A stretch of DNA of 64,000 nt from Myxococcota bacterium (GTDB lineage Bacteria > Myxococcota_A > UBA796 > UBA9615 > JAKLKC01), in assembly GCA_023150875.1 (NCBI GenBank), contig JAKLKC010000005.1:114882-178881 (forward strand). Direction: 5' to 3'. The notes beneath the pieces are model-generated. The model ran no database searches. It saw only the letters and a program-made list of their open reading frames with translations, and was not told the DNA's origin. Of this stretch, positions 7,918 through 16,483 are shown piece by piece (within the stretch, counting starts at the first letter, position 1; the number at the start of each line of letters is the position of its first letter). The position numbers and the translations under genes were made by a program.

Positions 7918-9831
7918 TCACGGACCGAACCCCCGCACCAGGGAGCCCACGGTGAGGTTCCAACCGTCCACCATCACGAAGAGGAGGAGCTTGAACGGAA
8001 GGGAGATCATCGCGGGCGGCAGGACCATCATGCCCATGGCCAGCAGGGTGGTGGCGACGATCATGTCCACCACCAGGAACGGGATGTAGATCAGGAACCC
8101 GATCTCGAAGGCCGTCTTGAGCTCGCTGATGATGAAGGCCGGGATCAGGGTGGCGCTGGGGACCTCGTCCCGGGTCGCGGGGCGGGTGGACGACGACAGG
8201 CCCAGGAAGAGCTCCAGGTCCGCCTTGCGGGTGTGGCGGAACATGAACTCCCGGACGGGGGTCATGGCGCGGCCCAGGGCCTCCTCCTCGCCGATGCTGC
8301 CGGACTGGAAGGGGACCAGGGCGTCCTCGTTCACCCGCGTCATCACCGGGCTCATGATGAACCAGGTGAGGAACAGGGCCAGCCCGACGAGGACCTGGTT
8401 GGGCGGGGTGTTCTGGATCCCGATGGCCTGTCTCAGGAAGCTGAACACCACGATGAGACGGGTGAAGCAGGTGAGGGTGATGAGCAGCGCCGGCGCCAGG
8501 CTCATCACCGTGAGCAGCACCACGATCCGTGTCGCCAGGGAGGGTGTGACCGTCTCGCGGATCACGGGGGCGAGGCTGAGCTCCGGGTCCCCCGCCGCCA
8601 GGGCCCATCCCGGCGCGGCCAGGCATGCCACGGGGATGGCGAGGAGCAGCAGGGTGGCGATCCACGGGGGGCGGCGCACCCGGGGGGCGTCGGCGACCGG
8701 AGCGCCGCCCGCGGGGTTCCGGGGCGGGGCGGCGGCCTCCGGGCGGGAGGGAGGCGCAGGGTCGGGCTCCGCGCTGGCCCGGGCACGCTCCCGGGCGCGC
8801 CTCACCTCGTCCATGGCCTTGCGGGCGGCCCGGGTCCACTCCCCCTTCGGCTCCGCCTGCGCCCCCTCGTCGGCGACCTCGAACATGGGATCCCGGGGGC
8901 GAGCCGCCGCGGGCGGGCGGTCCCGACGGGCGTGGGTGCCGTCCCGCGGTGACGGCGCCGGGCCACGGGGCGGGATCGGGCCGGGCTCCACCTCGTCCCA
9001 GCGGACCTCGACGTCCTCGGAGGCGAGGCCCTCCCCGGCGCCGGGGGACTCCTCCCACGAGGTCAGGAGGTCCACCCTCTCGGGGCCGATCCCCACGACG
9101 AGGGTGCGGTGGTGGACCCGGAGGAGCGCCACGCCCGCGCGGGCGTTCAGCATCCTGAGCCCCCGCAGCTCCAGCCCGTCCCCCCGGCCCGGGAGGACCC
9201 GGGTGGTCCGGAGCCACGCCGCGAGCCAGGCCGGCGCCCGGGGCGAGGCGGCCGTGGCGCGGAGGGCCAGGGCCAGCCCCGCCACCAGCGCCAGGCCCAG
9301 CAGGATCCGGCCCAGCGCACCCAGGGAGAGCGCCGTCGCCCCCGCTCCCTCCGGGGCGGGGACCGGCGCCGGAGCCGGCGCGAGCAGGGGATCGGCGGGG
9401 GGCGGCGGGGCGGCGACCGGCTCGGCCCCTGCGGACGCCAGGGCGGCGGCGACGTCGGCGGGAAGGGGCTCCAGGGCCGGCGCCCGGGCGGGCGGCGGCG
9501 CCGGGGCGGGCTCCCGGGGAGGCGACGCGACCGTCCGGCTCCCCCGGGAGGCCCCGCGCCACGCCCTCCGGGGGGCGGGACCGGCCACCTCGCCCGAGGC
9601 CCCGCCGGCGGCGGCCCGGGCGACCGACGGCTCCCCCACCGGGGGCAGCGGGGTCGGAGCCGCGATCCCCTCGGGGGACGCCGACGCGACCCGAACCACC
9701 CCCTCCCCTCCCTCCACGACGGTGGGGACCTCTCCACCGGGAGCGTGCCCCTCCTGGGCCCACGCCGCCCCCGACACCATCCAACCTACCGCCGCCAACC
9801 AGGCCGCCCGCCTCCAACTCCCGACCTCCAT
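7918..9831 (-). CDS. fliP: FliO-FliP fusion: flagellar export-gate assembly factor plus FliP
   Basis: A single 637-residue frame covers two proteins that are normally separate. Residues 1-25 form a signal peptide ending AWA-QEG; a Pro/Ala-rich stretch leads to a membrane helix at about 162-185, then a small beta domain (LRMLNARAGVALLRVHHRTL) typical of FliO. After a charged linker, residues from about 390 hold a second hydrophobic segment and a complete FliP: LTVMSLAPALLITLTCFTRL, RQAIGIQNTPPNQVLVGLAL, and C-terminal PFKLLLFVMVDGW. No stop separates the halves. An internal GTG at 8679 would give a normal 253-residue FliP but lacks a ribosome-binding site. The start used here (9831) has GGAGG four bases upstream; an in-frame ATG at 10077, just after the fliN stop with a GGGAGG, is a real alternative that would add a His/Glu/Gly repeat. 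Confidence 0.88.
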   Translation of the reverse strand: MEVGSWRRAAWLAAVGWMVSGAAWAQEGHAPGGEVPTVVEGGEGVVRVASASPEGIAAPTPLPPVGEPSVARAAAGGASGEVAGPAPRRAWRGASRGSRTVASPPREPAPAPPPARAPALEPLPADVAAALASAGAEPVAAPPPPADPLLAPAPAPVPAPEGAGATALSLGALGRILLGLALVAGLALALRATAASPRAPAWLAAWLRTTRVLPGRGDGLELRGLRMLNARAGVALLRVHHRTLVVGIGPERVDLLTSWEESPGAGEGLASEDVEVRWDEVEPGPIPPRGPAPSPRDGTHARRDRPPAAARPRDPMFEVADEGAQAEPKGEWTRAARKAMDEVRRARERARASAEPDPAPPSRPEAAAPPRNPAGGAPVADAPRVRRPPWIATLLLLAIPVACLAAPGWALAAGDPELSLAPVIRETVTPSLATRIVVLLTVMSLAPALLITLTCFTRLIVVFSFLRQAIGIQNTPPNQVLVGLALFLTWFIMSPVMTRVNEDALVPFQSGSIGEEEALGRAMTPVREFMFRHTRKADLELFLGLSSSTRPATRDEVPSATLIPAFIISELKTAFEIGFLIYIPFLVVDMIVATTLLAMGMMVLPPAMISLPFKLLLFVMVDGWNLTVGSLVRGFGP

Positions 9832-9881
9832 GCATCCTCCACGGGCCCCTCCCGGCCCCCCCCTCGCCTCCCCCGTCATCC

Positions 9882-10050
9882 CGCGCCCGTGCCCGTGCCC
9901 GCGCCCGAGCCCGCGCCCGTGCCCGTGTTCGTGCCCGTGTTCGTGCCCGTGTTCGTGCCCGTGTTCGTGCCCGTGTTCGTGCCCGTGCCCCTGTTCGTGC
10001 CCGTGCCCGTGTTCGTGTTCGTGTTCGTGTTCGTGCCCCCGCCCGCGCCC
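9882..10050. repeat. Hexanucleotide microsatellite between fliN and fliO/P
   Basis: About 170 bases of period-6 units GTGCCC, GTGTTC, GCGCCC and close variants on the plus strand. On the minus strand, in the fliO/P frame, they read as His-Glu and His-Gly dipeptides. Because 6 is a multiple of 3, copy-number change keeps the frame open from an ATG at 10077 to the ATG at 9831. Whether it is translated or is untranslated leader is undecided. Confidence 0.85.
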
Positions 10051-10087
10051 GCCCGCCTCGAATATCCCGGGATGCATCACCACCTCC

Positions 10088-10432
10088 CTACTCCCTACCC
10101 AAGTTCTCGATCCTCTCCCTGGGCGGAAGGATATCGACGATCCGGATCCCCAGCCGGTCATCCACCACCACCACCTCCCCCCGGGCCAGGACCCGGTCGT
10201 TGACCACCAGGTCCAGGGGCTCGTCCACCCCCTTGTTCAGCTCGATGATGGAGTTCGGACCCAGGCGGAGGAGGTCCTTGACCAGCACCTTCTTCTGCCC
10301 GAGCCTCACCACCAGCTCCAGGGGCACGTCGAGGATCATCTCGATCCCCGCCTCCTTCCCCGCCGCGGCCCCCCGGGCGGGCAGGTCCCGCTCGTCCGCG
10401 TGGACGCCACCGCCCGCCACCGTGTCACTCAT
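10088..10432 (-). CDS. fliN: Flagellar motor switch protein FliN
   Basis: 114-residue C-ring protein. The SpoA/SPOA domain occupies the C-terminal two-thirds: ILDVPLELVVRLGQKKVLVK, LLRLGPNSIIELNKGVDEP, VNDRVLARGEVVVVDDRLGI. FliN binds FliH and forms the base of the C-ring with FliM. I choose the ATG at 10432, which has GGAGG five bases upstream and overlaps the fliM end by eight bases; a GTG two codons earlier is possible. Confidence 0.96.
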   Translation of the reverse strand: MSDTVAGGGVHADERDLPARGAAAGKEAGIEMILDVPLELVVRLGQKKVLVKDLLRLGPNSIIELNKGVDEPLDLVVNDRVLARGEVVVVDDRLGIRIVDILPPRERIENLGRE

Positions 10433-11408
10433 GGGCACCTCCCGTCACCACGCCTTGGAGTTGGACCGCCCGGCGGCCGCCGCTGGCGCCGAGCACGGCG
10501 TCCCAGCGGGGCACCCCCTCGACCGTCACCCGCACCCGGGGCGTGTCGTCCAGGCTCAGCACGTCCCCGACCCGGATCCCGAGGAGGTCCCGGACCTTCA
10601 GCGGGCGGGGTGACATCTCGGCGACGAGGCTCACGGGCATCTCCCGGAGCCGCGCCTCCATCGCCGGGACCGCCACCCGCTCCCGGGCGCTCCGCACGGC
10701 CTTCACGCCCCGGGTGAGCCACTCCGGCACCACCACCGCCATCTCTCCGAGGTCGGCGGCGGGGGTGATGGCGCGGTAGCGGGCCACCACCACCGTGGTC
10801 CGTTCGGAGATCGCCCGGCAGGCTCGGGGATCGGCCTCGCACTTCCGCATCTCGAACCGCTGGGGCTCCCGCTCGCTCCACGACCGCGCCAGGCCGCCCA
10901 GGTAGCGACGGGCGAGGCGCCCCGCGATCCGCAGGTCGATGGACGAGGGGGCCCGGTCCATGACCGCGCTGGTCGGGGCCACCTGTCCGCGGGCGGTCGC
11001 TCCCCCCATGATCCCCTCCACCACCGGGTAGAGCAGGCCGGGCTCCAGGGCCAGCAGGCCGTCCCCGGCCACCAGGGGCGCGACGAAGGCCACGAAGGCG
11101 AGGGGCCGCTCGTTGACCCGGAACTCCTCGGCGAACTGGGCGAACGCCATGGGCTCGAGCACGTCCAGGACGAGCCTCAGGTCGCGCTCCAGCAGGTGGA
11201 CCATCCACCCCTCGGCCTCGGTGGTCGCCCCGGTGAAGATCACCTCCAGGGCGTTGCGGACCTCGCCGTCCTCGGCGGAGCCCTGGTCGAATCGGTAGCG
11301 GGCGTAGGGGTTCCCGCCCCTCGCCGCGCCCCCGGGCAGGTCCACCTGGCCCTCGTCGATGGCGCTCTGGAGCGCCTCGATCTCCTCCTGCGACAGGATC
11401 TGGCTCAC
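10425..11408 (-). CDS. fliM: Flagellar motor switch protein FliM
   Basis: 327-residue switch protein that binds CheY-P and links FliG to FliN. The N-terminal SQILSQEEIEALQSAIDEG is the conserved CheY-P binding peptide. The middle domain carries the characteristic YPVVEGIMGG turn and an APTSAVMDRAPSSIDLRI segment; the C-terminal SPOA domain includes VRDLLGIRVGDVLSL. Start is a GTG at 11408. It overlaps fliN at its 3' end and follows fliL by 28 bases. Confidence 0.95.
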   Translation of the reverse strand: MSQILSQEEIEALQSAIDEGQVDLPGGAARGGNPYARYRFDQGSAEDGEVRNALEVIFTGATTEAEGWMVHLLERDLRLVLDVLEPMAFAQFAEEFRVNERPLAFVAFVAPLVAGDGLLALEPGLLYPVVEGIMGGATARGQVAPTSAVMDRAPSSIDLRIAGRLARRYLGGLARSWSEREPQRFEMRKCEADPRACRAISERTTVVVARYRAITPAADLGEMAVVVPEWLTRGVKAVRSARERVAVPAMEARLREMPVSLVAEMSPRPLKVRDLLGIRVGDVLSLDDTPRVRVTVEGVPRWDAVLGASGGRRAVQLQGVVTGGAHE

Positions 11409-11436
11409 GTCCCCGCGCCTCGGTTGGAAGGGTCGC

Positions 11437-12042
11437 TCACTGGACCACGAACTCGGTGAAGTAGAGGCGGGTCACCCGTCCTGCGCCGATCAGCTTGTTG
11501 AACCTCAGGAGCAGCTCGTCCCGGACCTGGTTCTTCCCGTGGATCCCCTGGAGGTCCGCGTACGTGCGGTTGGACAGTACGGCGATCACCGAGTCCTTGA
11601 GCTGGGCGTCCCGCCTGCGGATCTCCTCGGCGACGGCGGCGTCGGGGGTCTCGACGGCCAGGCGCACCTTCACGTACCGCACGTTGGCGGCGTCCAGGAG
11701 GTTCACCACGAACGGATCGAAGGAGTGGATGTCGGTCGCCGCCCCCCCGGCGGCAGGCGCCTCGGCCGCGCCGTGCCCGCCGCCGTGCCCCTCCGGCTTG
11801 GATCCGTGGGCGTCCCCCGCCGCGGCCCCGCCGTGCCCGCCCTCCGCCTGGGCCTCCTCCTCCGACGGCCGGTCGGCGGGGTGGGCGGTCGCGCGACCGA
11901 CGTAGGCGAACAGGGCCGCCGTGCCCCCTCCGGCGAGCAGCAGGGTGGCCGCGGTGACGGCCATCATGACGCGGGCCTGCTTCTGCAGCCGCGCCAGACG
12001 CTCCTCCACCGTCATCTCGTCGTCCTTCACCGCTTCGGCCAT
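11437..12042 (-). CDS. fliL: Flagellar basal-body-associated protein FliL
   Basis: 201-residue single-pass inner-membrane protein that surrounds the MotAB stator and supports torque. A short cytosolic N-terminus is followed by a membrane helix (about residues 27-48), a Gly/His-rich linker, and a periplasmic stomatin-like domain: FDPFVVNLLDAANVRYVKVR, LKDSVIAVLSNRTYADLQG, then the C-terminal RLYFTEFVVQ that is typical for the family. ATG start with GGGAG upstream. It sits between motB and fliM. Confidence 0.94.
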   Translation of the reverse strand: MAEAVKDDEMTVEERLARLQKQARVMMAVTAATLLLAGGGTAALFAYVGRATAHPADRPSEEEAQAEGGHGGAAAGDAHGSKPEGHGGGHGAAEAPAAGGAATDIHSFDPFVVNLLDAANVRYVKVRLAVETPDAAVAEEIRRRDAQLKDSVIAVLSNRTYADLQGIHGKNQVRDELLLRFNKLIGAGRVTRLYFTEFVVQ

Positions 12043-12088
12043 CTCGGGCTCCCGGGGCGCGCCTCGCGGCCCCTCGCGTCGTGGGGTC

Positions 12089-12898
12089 TCAGTCCCTGTG
12101 CACCCCGGCGGGCTCGGTCCTGGGGGGCAGGGCCTCCCACCGGGGCTCTCCGAAGAAGTACTCGTCCCGGGCGGAGTTCACCGTGATCTGGATCTCCACG
12201 CGCCGGTTCCGGGCGCGGTCCCGCTCGGAGTCGCCCGGCCACCGCGGGCGGGTGGCGCCGTAGCTGACGGCGCGGAACCTCTCGGCGGCCGCGCCGGACC
12301 GGGCCTGCACGTAGAGGAGCACGGCGTTGGCCCGGGCCGCCGCCAGGTCCCAGTTGGAACGCCAGGCCCCCCCCGGCGCCCCGTCGTCGGCGTGTCCCTG
12401 GAGCTCCACCTGCCCCCCGGACCTCCCGACGGCGTCGGCCACCTCGTTCAGGAAGGGGTAGGCCCCGGGCTGGACCAGGTCCGATCCCGGGCGGAAGAGG
12501 AGGGCCTCGCCCAGGACGACGTGGATCCCGGTGTCGGTCTGGCCCACCTGCACGAAGTCGTTGCTGGCGTAGCGGCTGAGCTGGTCGTACATCGACTGGA
12601 GCAGGTTCGGCTTGGGGTCCGTGCTGCCGACCTCGGCGCGGGTCATGCCCGAGGAGTCGATGCTCTCGCCCGGCAGCAGGCCGTTGCCGTCCATCACCCC
12701 GAGGGCGGCGGCGATGGACTCGATGGCGAGCTTGACCTTCACGGTGTCCCGGTTGGACATGGTGGAGAGCATCACGAAGAAGGCGAACATGAGGGTGACC
12801 AGGTCGGCGTAGGTGATCATCCAGAAGGGGGCGCCCTCGACCTCGGCGCCGCCGTGCCCGTGACCTCCCCCGCCGCCGTGTCGCTTGCGGCGCGCCAT
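12089..12898 (-). CDS. motB: Flagellar stator protein MotB
   Basis: 269-residue stator subunit that anchors MotA to peptidoglycan. The Gly/His-rich cytosolic N-terminus leads into the membrane helix containing ITYADLVTLMFAFFVML; Asp32 is the proton (or ion) binding residue and sits at the same number as in E. coli MotB. The periplasmic C-terminal half is an OmpA-like peptidoglycan-binding domain with LQGHADDGAP, NWDLAAARANAVLLY and RARNRRVEIQI. The ATG at 12898 follows the motA stop by four bases with GAGG in the motA tail. Confidence 0.96.
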   Translation of the reverse strand: MARRKRHGGGGGHGHGGAEVEGAPFWMITYADLVTLMFAFFVMLSTMSNRDTVKVKLAIESIAAALGVMDGNGLLPGESIDSSGMTRAEVGSTDPKPNLLQSMYDQLSRYASNDFVQVGQTDTGIHVVLGEALLFRPGSDLVQPGAYPFLNEVADAVGRSGGQVELQGHADDGAPGGAWRSNWDLAAARANAVLLYVQARSGAAAERFRAVSYGATRPRWPGDSERDRARNRRVEIQITVNSARDEYFFGEPRWEALPPRTEPAGVHRD

Positions 12899-12902
12899 CG
12901 CC

Positions 12903-13679
12903 TCAGGCCGCCTCGTCCTCGCCGACCCGCTCCCGCGGGGCGACCAGGGCGGAGAGCTTGCGGACCAGCACCCGCGGGTTGTCGCCGGACTGGATCGCCA
13001 GGAGCCCGGCGAGGATCAGCTTCTTCGCCTCCGCCTCGTCGGCGGACTTCCTCTTGAGCTTGTTGGCCATGGGCAGCACGAAGGCGTTGGCGTAGATCGC
13101 GCCGTACAGGGTGGCGATGAACGCCACGGCCATCGCCGGACCCACGTTGGACGGATCTTCCATGTTGCGGAGCATGTTGATGAGGCCGATGACGGTGCCG
13201 ATGATCCCGAACGCCGGCCCCATGGAGCCCATGATGGTCAGGATGTCGGCCCCCACGCGGTGGCGGGCCTCCATCGCCTCGATCTCGCCGGCGAGGATCG
13301 CCTCCACCACCTCGGCGTCCTGCCCGTCGACGATGAGCTGGAGCCCCTGCTTGAAGAAGGGGTCCGAGATCGTCTCCATGCTGCCCTGGAGGGCGAGCAT
13401 CCCCTCCTTGCGCGCCTTGCCGGCCAGGCCCCCGAAGGTCCGGATCACCTCTCCGTGCCGCGCCCGCCTCTCGCGGAAGAGGAGCACGAAGATCTTGCCC
13501 AGGCTCAGGAAGTTGCGGAACGGGAAGGCGATGAGGGCCGCGCCGATGGATCCGCCGACGATGAGGATCATCGCGCCGAAGTTGATGTATGCGGCGACGT
13601 CCCCGCCGCCCTCGTGGAGCACGATGTAGTAGATGGCTCCCAGGCCGGCGAGCACGCCCAGGATGGTACCGAGGTCCAC
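12903..13679 (-). CDS. motA: Flagellar stator protein MotA
   Basis: 258-residue four-helix stator protein. Visible are the N-terminal helix (ILGVLAGLGAIYYIVL), the second helix (NFGAMILIVGGSIGAALIAF), a large charged cytosolic loop, and the paired C-terminal helices around GSMGPAFGIIGTVIGLINML and MAVAFIATLYGAIYANAFVL. I choose the GTG at 13679, preceded by GAGGAAGGG, because it gives the normal MotA length; an upstream ATG at 13748 would add 23 Pro/Arg-rich residues and would also fall inside the sigma-54 promoter. It is the first gene of the flagellar operon. Confidence 0.95.
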   Translation of the reverse strand: MDLGTILGVLAGLGAIYYIVLHEGGGDVAAYINFGAMILIVGGSIGAALIAFPFRNFLSLGKIFVLLFRERRARHGEVIRTFGGLAGKARKEGMLALQGSMETISDPFFKQGLQLIVDGQDAEVVEAILAGEIEAMEARHRVGADILTIMGSMGPAFGIIGTVIGLINMLRNMEDPSNVGPAMAVAFIATLYGAIYANAFVLPMANKLKRKSADEAEAKKLILAGLLAIQSGDNPRVLVRKLSALVAPRERVGEDEAA

Positions 13680-13743
13680 GGCGGGGGTCCCTTCCTCGGG
13701 AAACGACGGGCCCGGCCGTCCTGGTCGGGCTGGCTCGACGCTG

Positions 13744-13759
13744 AGCAATGGACGTGCCA
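13744..13759 (-). promoter_or_regulatory. Sigma-54 (RpoN) promoter of the motA flagellar operon
   Basis: On the minus strand the sequence reads TGGCACG-TCCA-TTGCT, an exact match to the TGGCACG-N4-TTGCT consensus with GG at -24 and GC at -12. Transcription would start near 13733, giving a leader of about 54 bases before the motA GTG. Many polar flagellar systems with FlhF use RpoN and an enhancer-binding regulator; none is encoded nearby. The divergent region 13680-13946 holds no gene. Confidence 0.8.
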
Positions 13760-13946
13760 GCCCGGCGCGGGACGCGGACGGCCCCGCGGGCGCTCGCTCC
13801 TCCGGCGGGCCAGGCCCGTGCGTCCCCCCACCGCCGCCGTCGGAATTCTGACGTCGGCGGGGCCCCGCGACGGACCGCCGTCACCGGCGCGGCGATGGCG
13901 CTTGCGCCTCCCTGGAGCGGTTCCTAGGCTACTCGGGGGTCGGTCC

Positions 13947-14450
13947 ATGCGCCTGTTCCTCGTCAGACACGGCATTGCCCACGACCGCGACCCCGAGCGG
14001 TGGCCCGACGACGCCCTCCGTCCCCTGACGGACGAGGGCCGGCGGCGGCTGGAGCGGATGGCCCAGGGGATCCGCGTGCTGGGGCTGGAGGCGGAGGCCG
14101 TCCTCTCGAGCCCCCTGGAGAGGGCCCGGCAGACCGCCGAGGTCGTCCGGGGCGCCTTCGGCGTTCGGGAGCCCGTCCGCTACTCCGCCGGGCTGGCCCC
14201 CGGCGGATCTCCGGCCCGGCTGTGGGCGGACGTCGACTCCGCGGCGGGGCGCGCGGGCTCGGTGGTGCTCGTCGGCCACGAGCCCGACCTCTCGGCCCTG
14301 CTGGGAGAGCTGGTGGGCGCGCCCGGGGCCAGGTTCGAGTTCCGCAAGGGGGGACTCGCCGAGGTGCTCCTGGACGACCTCCCACCCCGGGCCACCGGCG
14401 TGCTCCAGGCCTTCGTCCCCCCCCGCTGGCTGCGGGAGATCGCCCGCTGA
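13947..14450 (+). CDS. sixA: Phosphohistidine phosphatase SixA-like
   Basis: 167-residue histidine phosphatase. The N-terminal MRLFLVRHG places the nucleophile His8 in the RHG motif; SSPLERARQTAEVV supplies the conserved Arg, and VVLVGHEPDLSALLGEL the second catalytic His. This is the compact SixA type without extra domains. SixA proteins dephosphorylate HPt or PTS phosphohistidines; the target here is unknown. It is transcribed divergently from motA; a possible -10 (TAGGCT, 13926-13931) lies close to the start, so the leader would be short. Confidence 0.9.
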   Translation: MRLFLVRHGIAHDRDPERWPDDALRPLTDEGRRRLERMAQGIRVLGLEAEAVLSSPLERARQTAEVVRGAFGVREPVRYSAGLAPGGSPARLWADVDSAAGRAGSVVLVGHEPDLSALLGELVGAPGARFEFRKGGLAEVLLDDLPPRATGVLQAFVPPRWLREIAR

Positions 14451-14532
14451 CGACCCGGGGGCGGGCCTTGCCAGGGGGGATCTCCGTCCCGGGCGTCGGC
14501 GTGATCTGGGAGGACTGGGCGGTCGGGAGGTT

Positions 14533-15285
14533 CTAGGAGCGCTCCTTCGGCCCCGCCCACTCCGCCACCCTCGCCGCCACCCAGGCGGGGTCGTCCAGGG
14601 GCAGGTCGTGGCCGGCGTCGGGGTGGAGGGCCAGGGCGGCGCCGAAGCGGGCGGCGAGGGCGCGGGGGCAGGAGGGGTGGGTGAGGCGGTCGCCCCGCGA
14701 AGAGAGCACCAGGACCGGCCCCGGGAGGGTGTCGGGGGCGCGGAAGCGGGCCCCCGCCCGGAGCTGGGCGAGGACCGTCCCCCGGGACATGGGACGCTCC
14801 CGGGAGACGGCGGCGTAGCGGGCGGCGAGGGCGTCGAGATCTCCCCGCAGGCGGGTGGTCATGGCCAGGACGCGCCTCTCCCGGGCCAGGGGATCGGAGC
14901 CCGCCAGGGCGCGGACCACCCCCGGCAGGACCCGGAGGTCCAGGCGCCGCCAGGGGGGGCTGATGCCGCCGGAGCTGGTGTTCACCAGGACGGTGCGGAT
15001 GAAGTCGCCGGGGTGCGCGGCGCACCACTCCATCGCCACCATGCCGCCCAGGGACACGGCGATCACCCCCCAATCTCCGTCCCCCCGCGCCGGCAGCCAG
15101 CGGGACCGTACGTCCTCGGCGATGCCCCGGACGGTGTCCGGCGAGGCGCGGCGGTGCTCCGTGCCCGCCCCCGGCAGGTCGAGGCCCAGCATGTCCGCTC
15201 CGGGCCAGCGGTTTCGGAACGCCTCGAAGAAGCCCGAGGTGTGCCCCTGCTCCCGACCCATGCCCTTCAGGAAGAGCCACCTCAT
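14533..15285 (-). CDS. Alpha/beta hydrolase
   Basis: 250-residue single-domain alpha/beta-hydrolase-fold protein. The nucleophile elbow reads GVIAVSLGGMVAMEW, with Ser between Val and Leu; a candidate acid Asp is in LSSRGDRLTHPSCP and the catalytic His in HPDAGHDLPLDDP, so the triad looks complete. No signal peptide is present. The ATG at 15285 has GGAGG seven bases upstream. The cap region (about 115-180) is Arg-rich. The substrate cannot be deduced. Convergent with sixA and divergent from gpsA. Confidence 0.82.
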   Translation of the reverse strand: MRWLFLKGMGREQGHTSGFFEAFRNRWPGADMLGLDLPGAGTEHRRASPDTVRGIAEDVRSRWLPARGDGDWGVIAVSLGGMVAMEWCAAHPGDFIRTVLVNTSSGGISPPWRRLDLRVLPGVVRALAGSDPLARERRVLAMTTRLRGDLDALAARYAAVSRERPMSRGTVLAQLRAGARFRAPDTLPGPVLVLSSRGDRLTHPSCPRALAARFGAALALHPDAGHDLPLDDPAWVAARVAEWAGPKERS

Positions 15286-15372
15286 GCGCGCGCCTCCGCC
15301 GTGCCGGGGGCGAGGATGCACGTCCGCGCCCGGCCAGGCAACGCTCCGCCGGCGCCCAGGGGGAGGGGCGCG

Positions 15373-15381
15373 TGGTAGACT
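15373..15381 (+). promoter_or_regulatory. Extended -10 promoter motif upstream of gpsA
   Basis: TGGTAGACT fits TGnTAnnnT and lies 56 bases before the gpsA ATG. No recognisable -35 hexamer lies 17 bases upstream. The same motif recurs upstream of several other genes here. Confidence 0.45.
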
Positions 15382-15436
15382 CGCGCCGCGCGGGTCCGGC
15401 GCCAGGGGCGGCGACCCGCGAGAGGGGAAGGGACCC

Positions 15437-16483
15437 ATGAACGGCACCGACCGCCCGCGGGCCGCCGACGTCGCCGTGGTGGGGGCCGGGTCCTTCGGGA
15501 CGGCCCTGGCGGACGTGCTGGCTCGGGCGGGGAACCGGGTCACCCAGTGGGTGCGGGATCCCGCCCAGGCGGCGGAGATGGCCCGGACCCGGGAGAACGC
15601 CCGGTACCTCCCCGGCCTGCCCATCGACCCCGGGGTGCGCTTCACCCCCTCCCTGGAGGAGGCCGTCCGGGGCCGCGAGGTGGTGGTCGCCGTGGTCCCC
15701 TCCCACGGCATGGGCACCGTGATGGCCGAGGCGGCGCGCCACGTGCACGCCGAGGCCGTGATCGTGAGCGGCGCCAAGGGCATCGAGGTCGACACGCTGC
15801 GGACCATGGACGAGGTCCTGCGGGACGTCCTGCCCCCCTCCCTGGGCCGGCGCCTCGCCTTCCTCTCGGGCCCGAGCTTCGCCCGGGAGGTGATGGAGCG
15901 GCACCCCACGGTGGTGACCGTCGCCTCCCACGATCCCGGGGTGGCCGCCCGCGCCCAGGAGGTCTTCTCGTCCCCGGAGTTCCGGGTCTACACCCACGAC
16001 GACGTCGCCGGGGTGGAGATCGCCGGGGCCGTGAAGAACGTGATGGCCATCGGCTGCGGGATCTCCGACGGCCTGGGGTACGGGTTCAACACCCGCGCCG
16101 CCATCATCACCCGCGGCCTCGCCGAGATCACCCGCCTCGGCGTCGCCCGGGGCGCCAGCCCCCTGACCTTCGCCGGGCTCGCCGGGGTGGGCGACCTGGT
16201 CCTCACCTGCACCGGCGACCTCTCCCGGAACCGCCAGGTGGGCCTGCACCTCGGTCGGGGGCGGCGGCTCGCCGAGGTGCTGGGCGAGATGCGCCAGGTC
16301 GCCGAGGGGGTGAGGACCACCCGCTCGGTGCGAGACCTCTCCCGCCGCCTGGGGGTGGACATGCCCATCGTCGAGCAGGTCCACGCCGTGCTGTACGAGG
16401 ACAAGGACGCCAACCAGGCGGTCCGCGACCTCATGGCGCGGACGCCCCGGCGGGAGGTGGACCCGGCGCCCCGCCGTGGCTGA
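15437..16483 (+). CDS. gpsA: Glycerol-3-phosphate dehydrogenase [NAD(P)+]
   Basis: 348-residue cytosolic enzyme that reduces dihydroxyacetone phosphate to sn-glycerol 3-phosphate for phospholipid synthesis. The Rossmann motif VVGAGSFGTALADVLARAG is at the N-terminus; SGAKGIEVDT and FLSGPSFAREVM are family signatures; the catalytic Lys lies in GAVKNVMAIGCGISDGLGYG, followed by GLAGVGDLVLTCTG. The ATG at 15437 has GGGAAGGGA upstream. The last eight bases overlap the downstream histidine kinase, which suggests co-transcription. Confidence 0.97.
   Translation: MNGTDRPRAADVAVVGAGSFGTALADVLARAGNRVTQWVRDPAQAAEMARTRENARYLPGLPIDPGVRFTPSLEEAVRGREVVVAVVPSHGMGTVMAEAARHVHAEAVIVSGAKGIEVDTLRTMDEVLRDVLPPSLGRRLAFLSGPSFAREVMERHPTVVTVASHDPGVAARAQEVFSSPEFRVYTHDDVAGVEIAGAVKNVMAIGCGISDGLGYGFNTRAAIITRGLAEITRLGVARGASPLTFAGLAGVGDLVLTCTGDLSRNRQVGLHLGRGRRLAEVLGEMRQVAEGVRTTRSVRDLSRRLGVDMPIVEQVHAVLYEDKDANQAVRDLMARTPRREVDPAPRRG

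Noticed and set aside
9882..10050. CRISPR array
   Set aside because: The units are a continuous hexamer without unique spacers.
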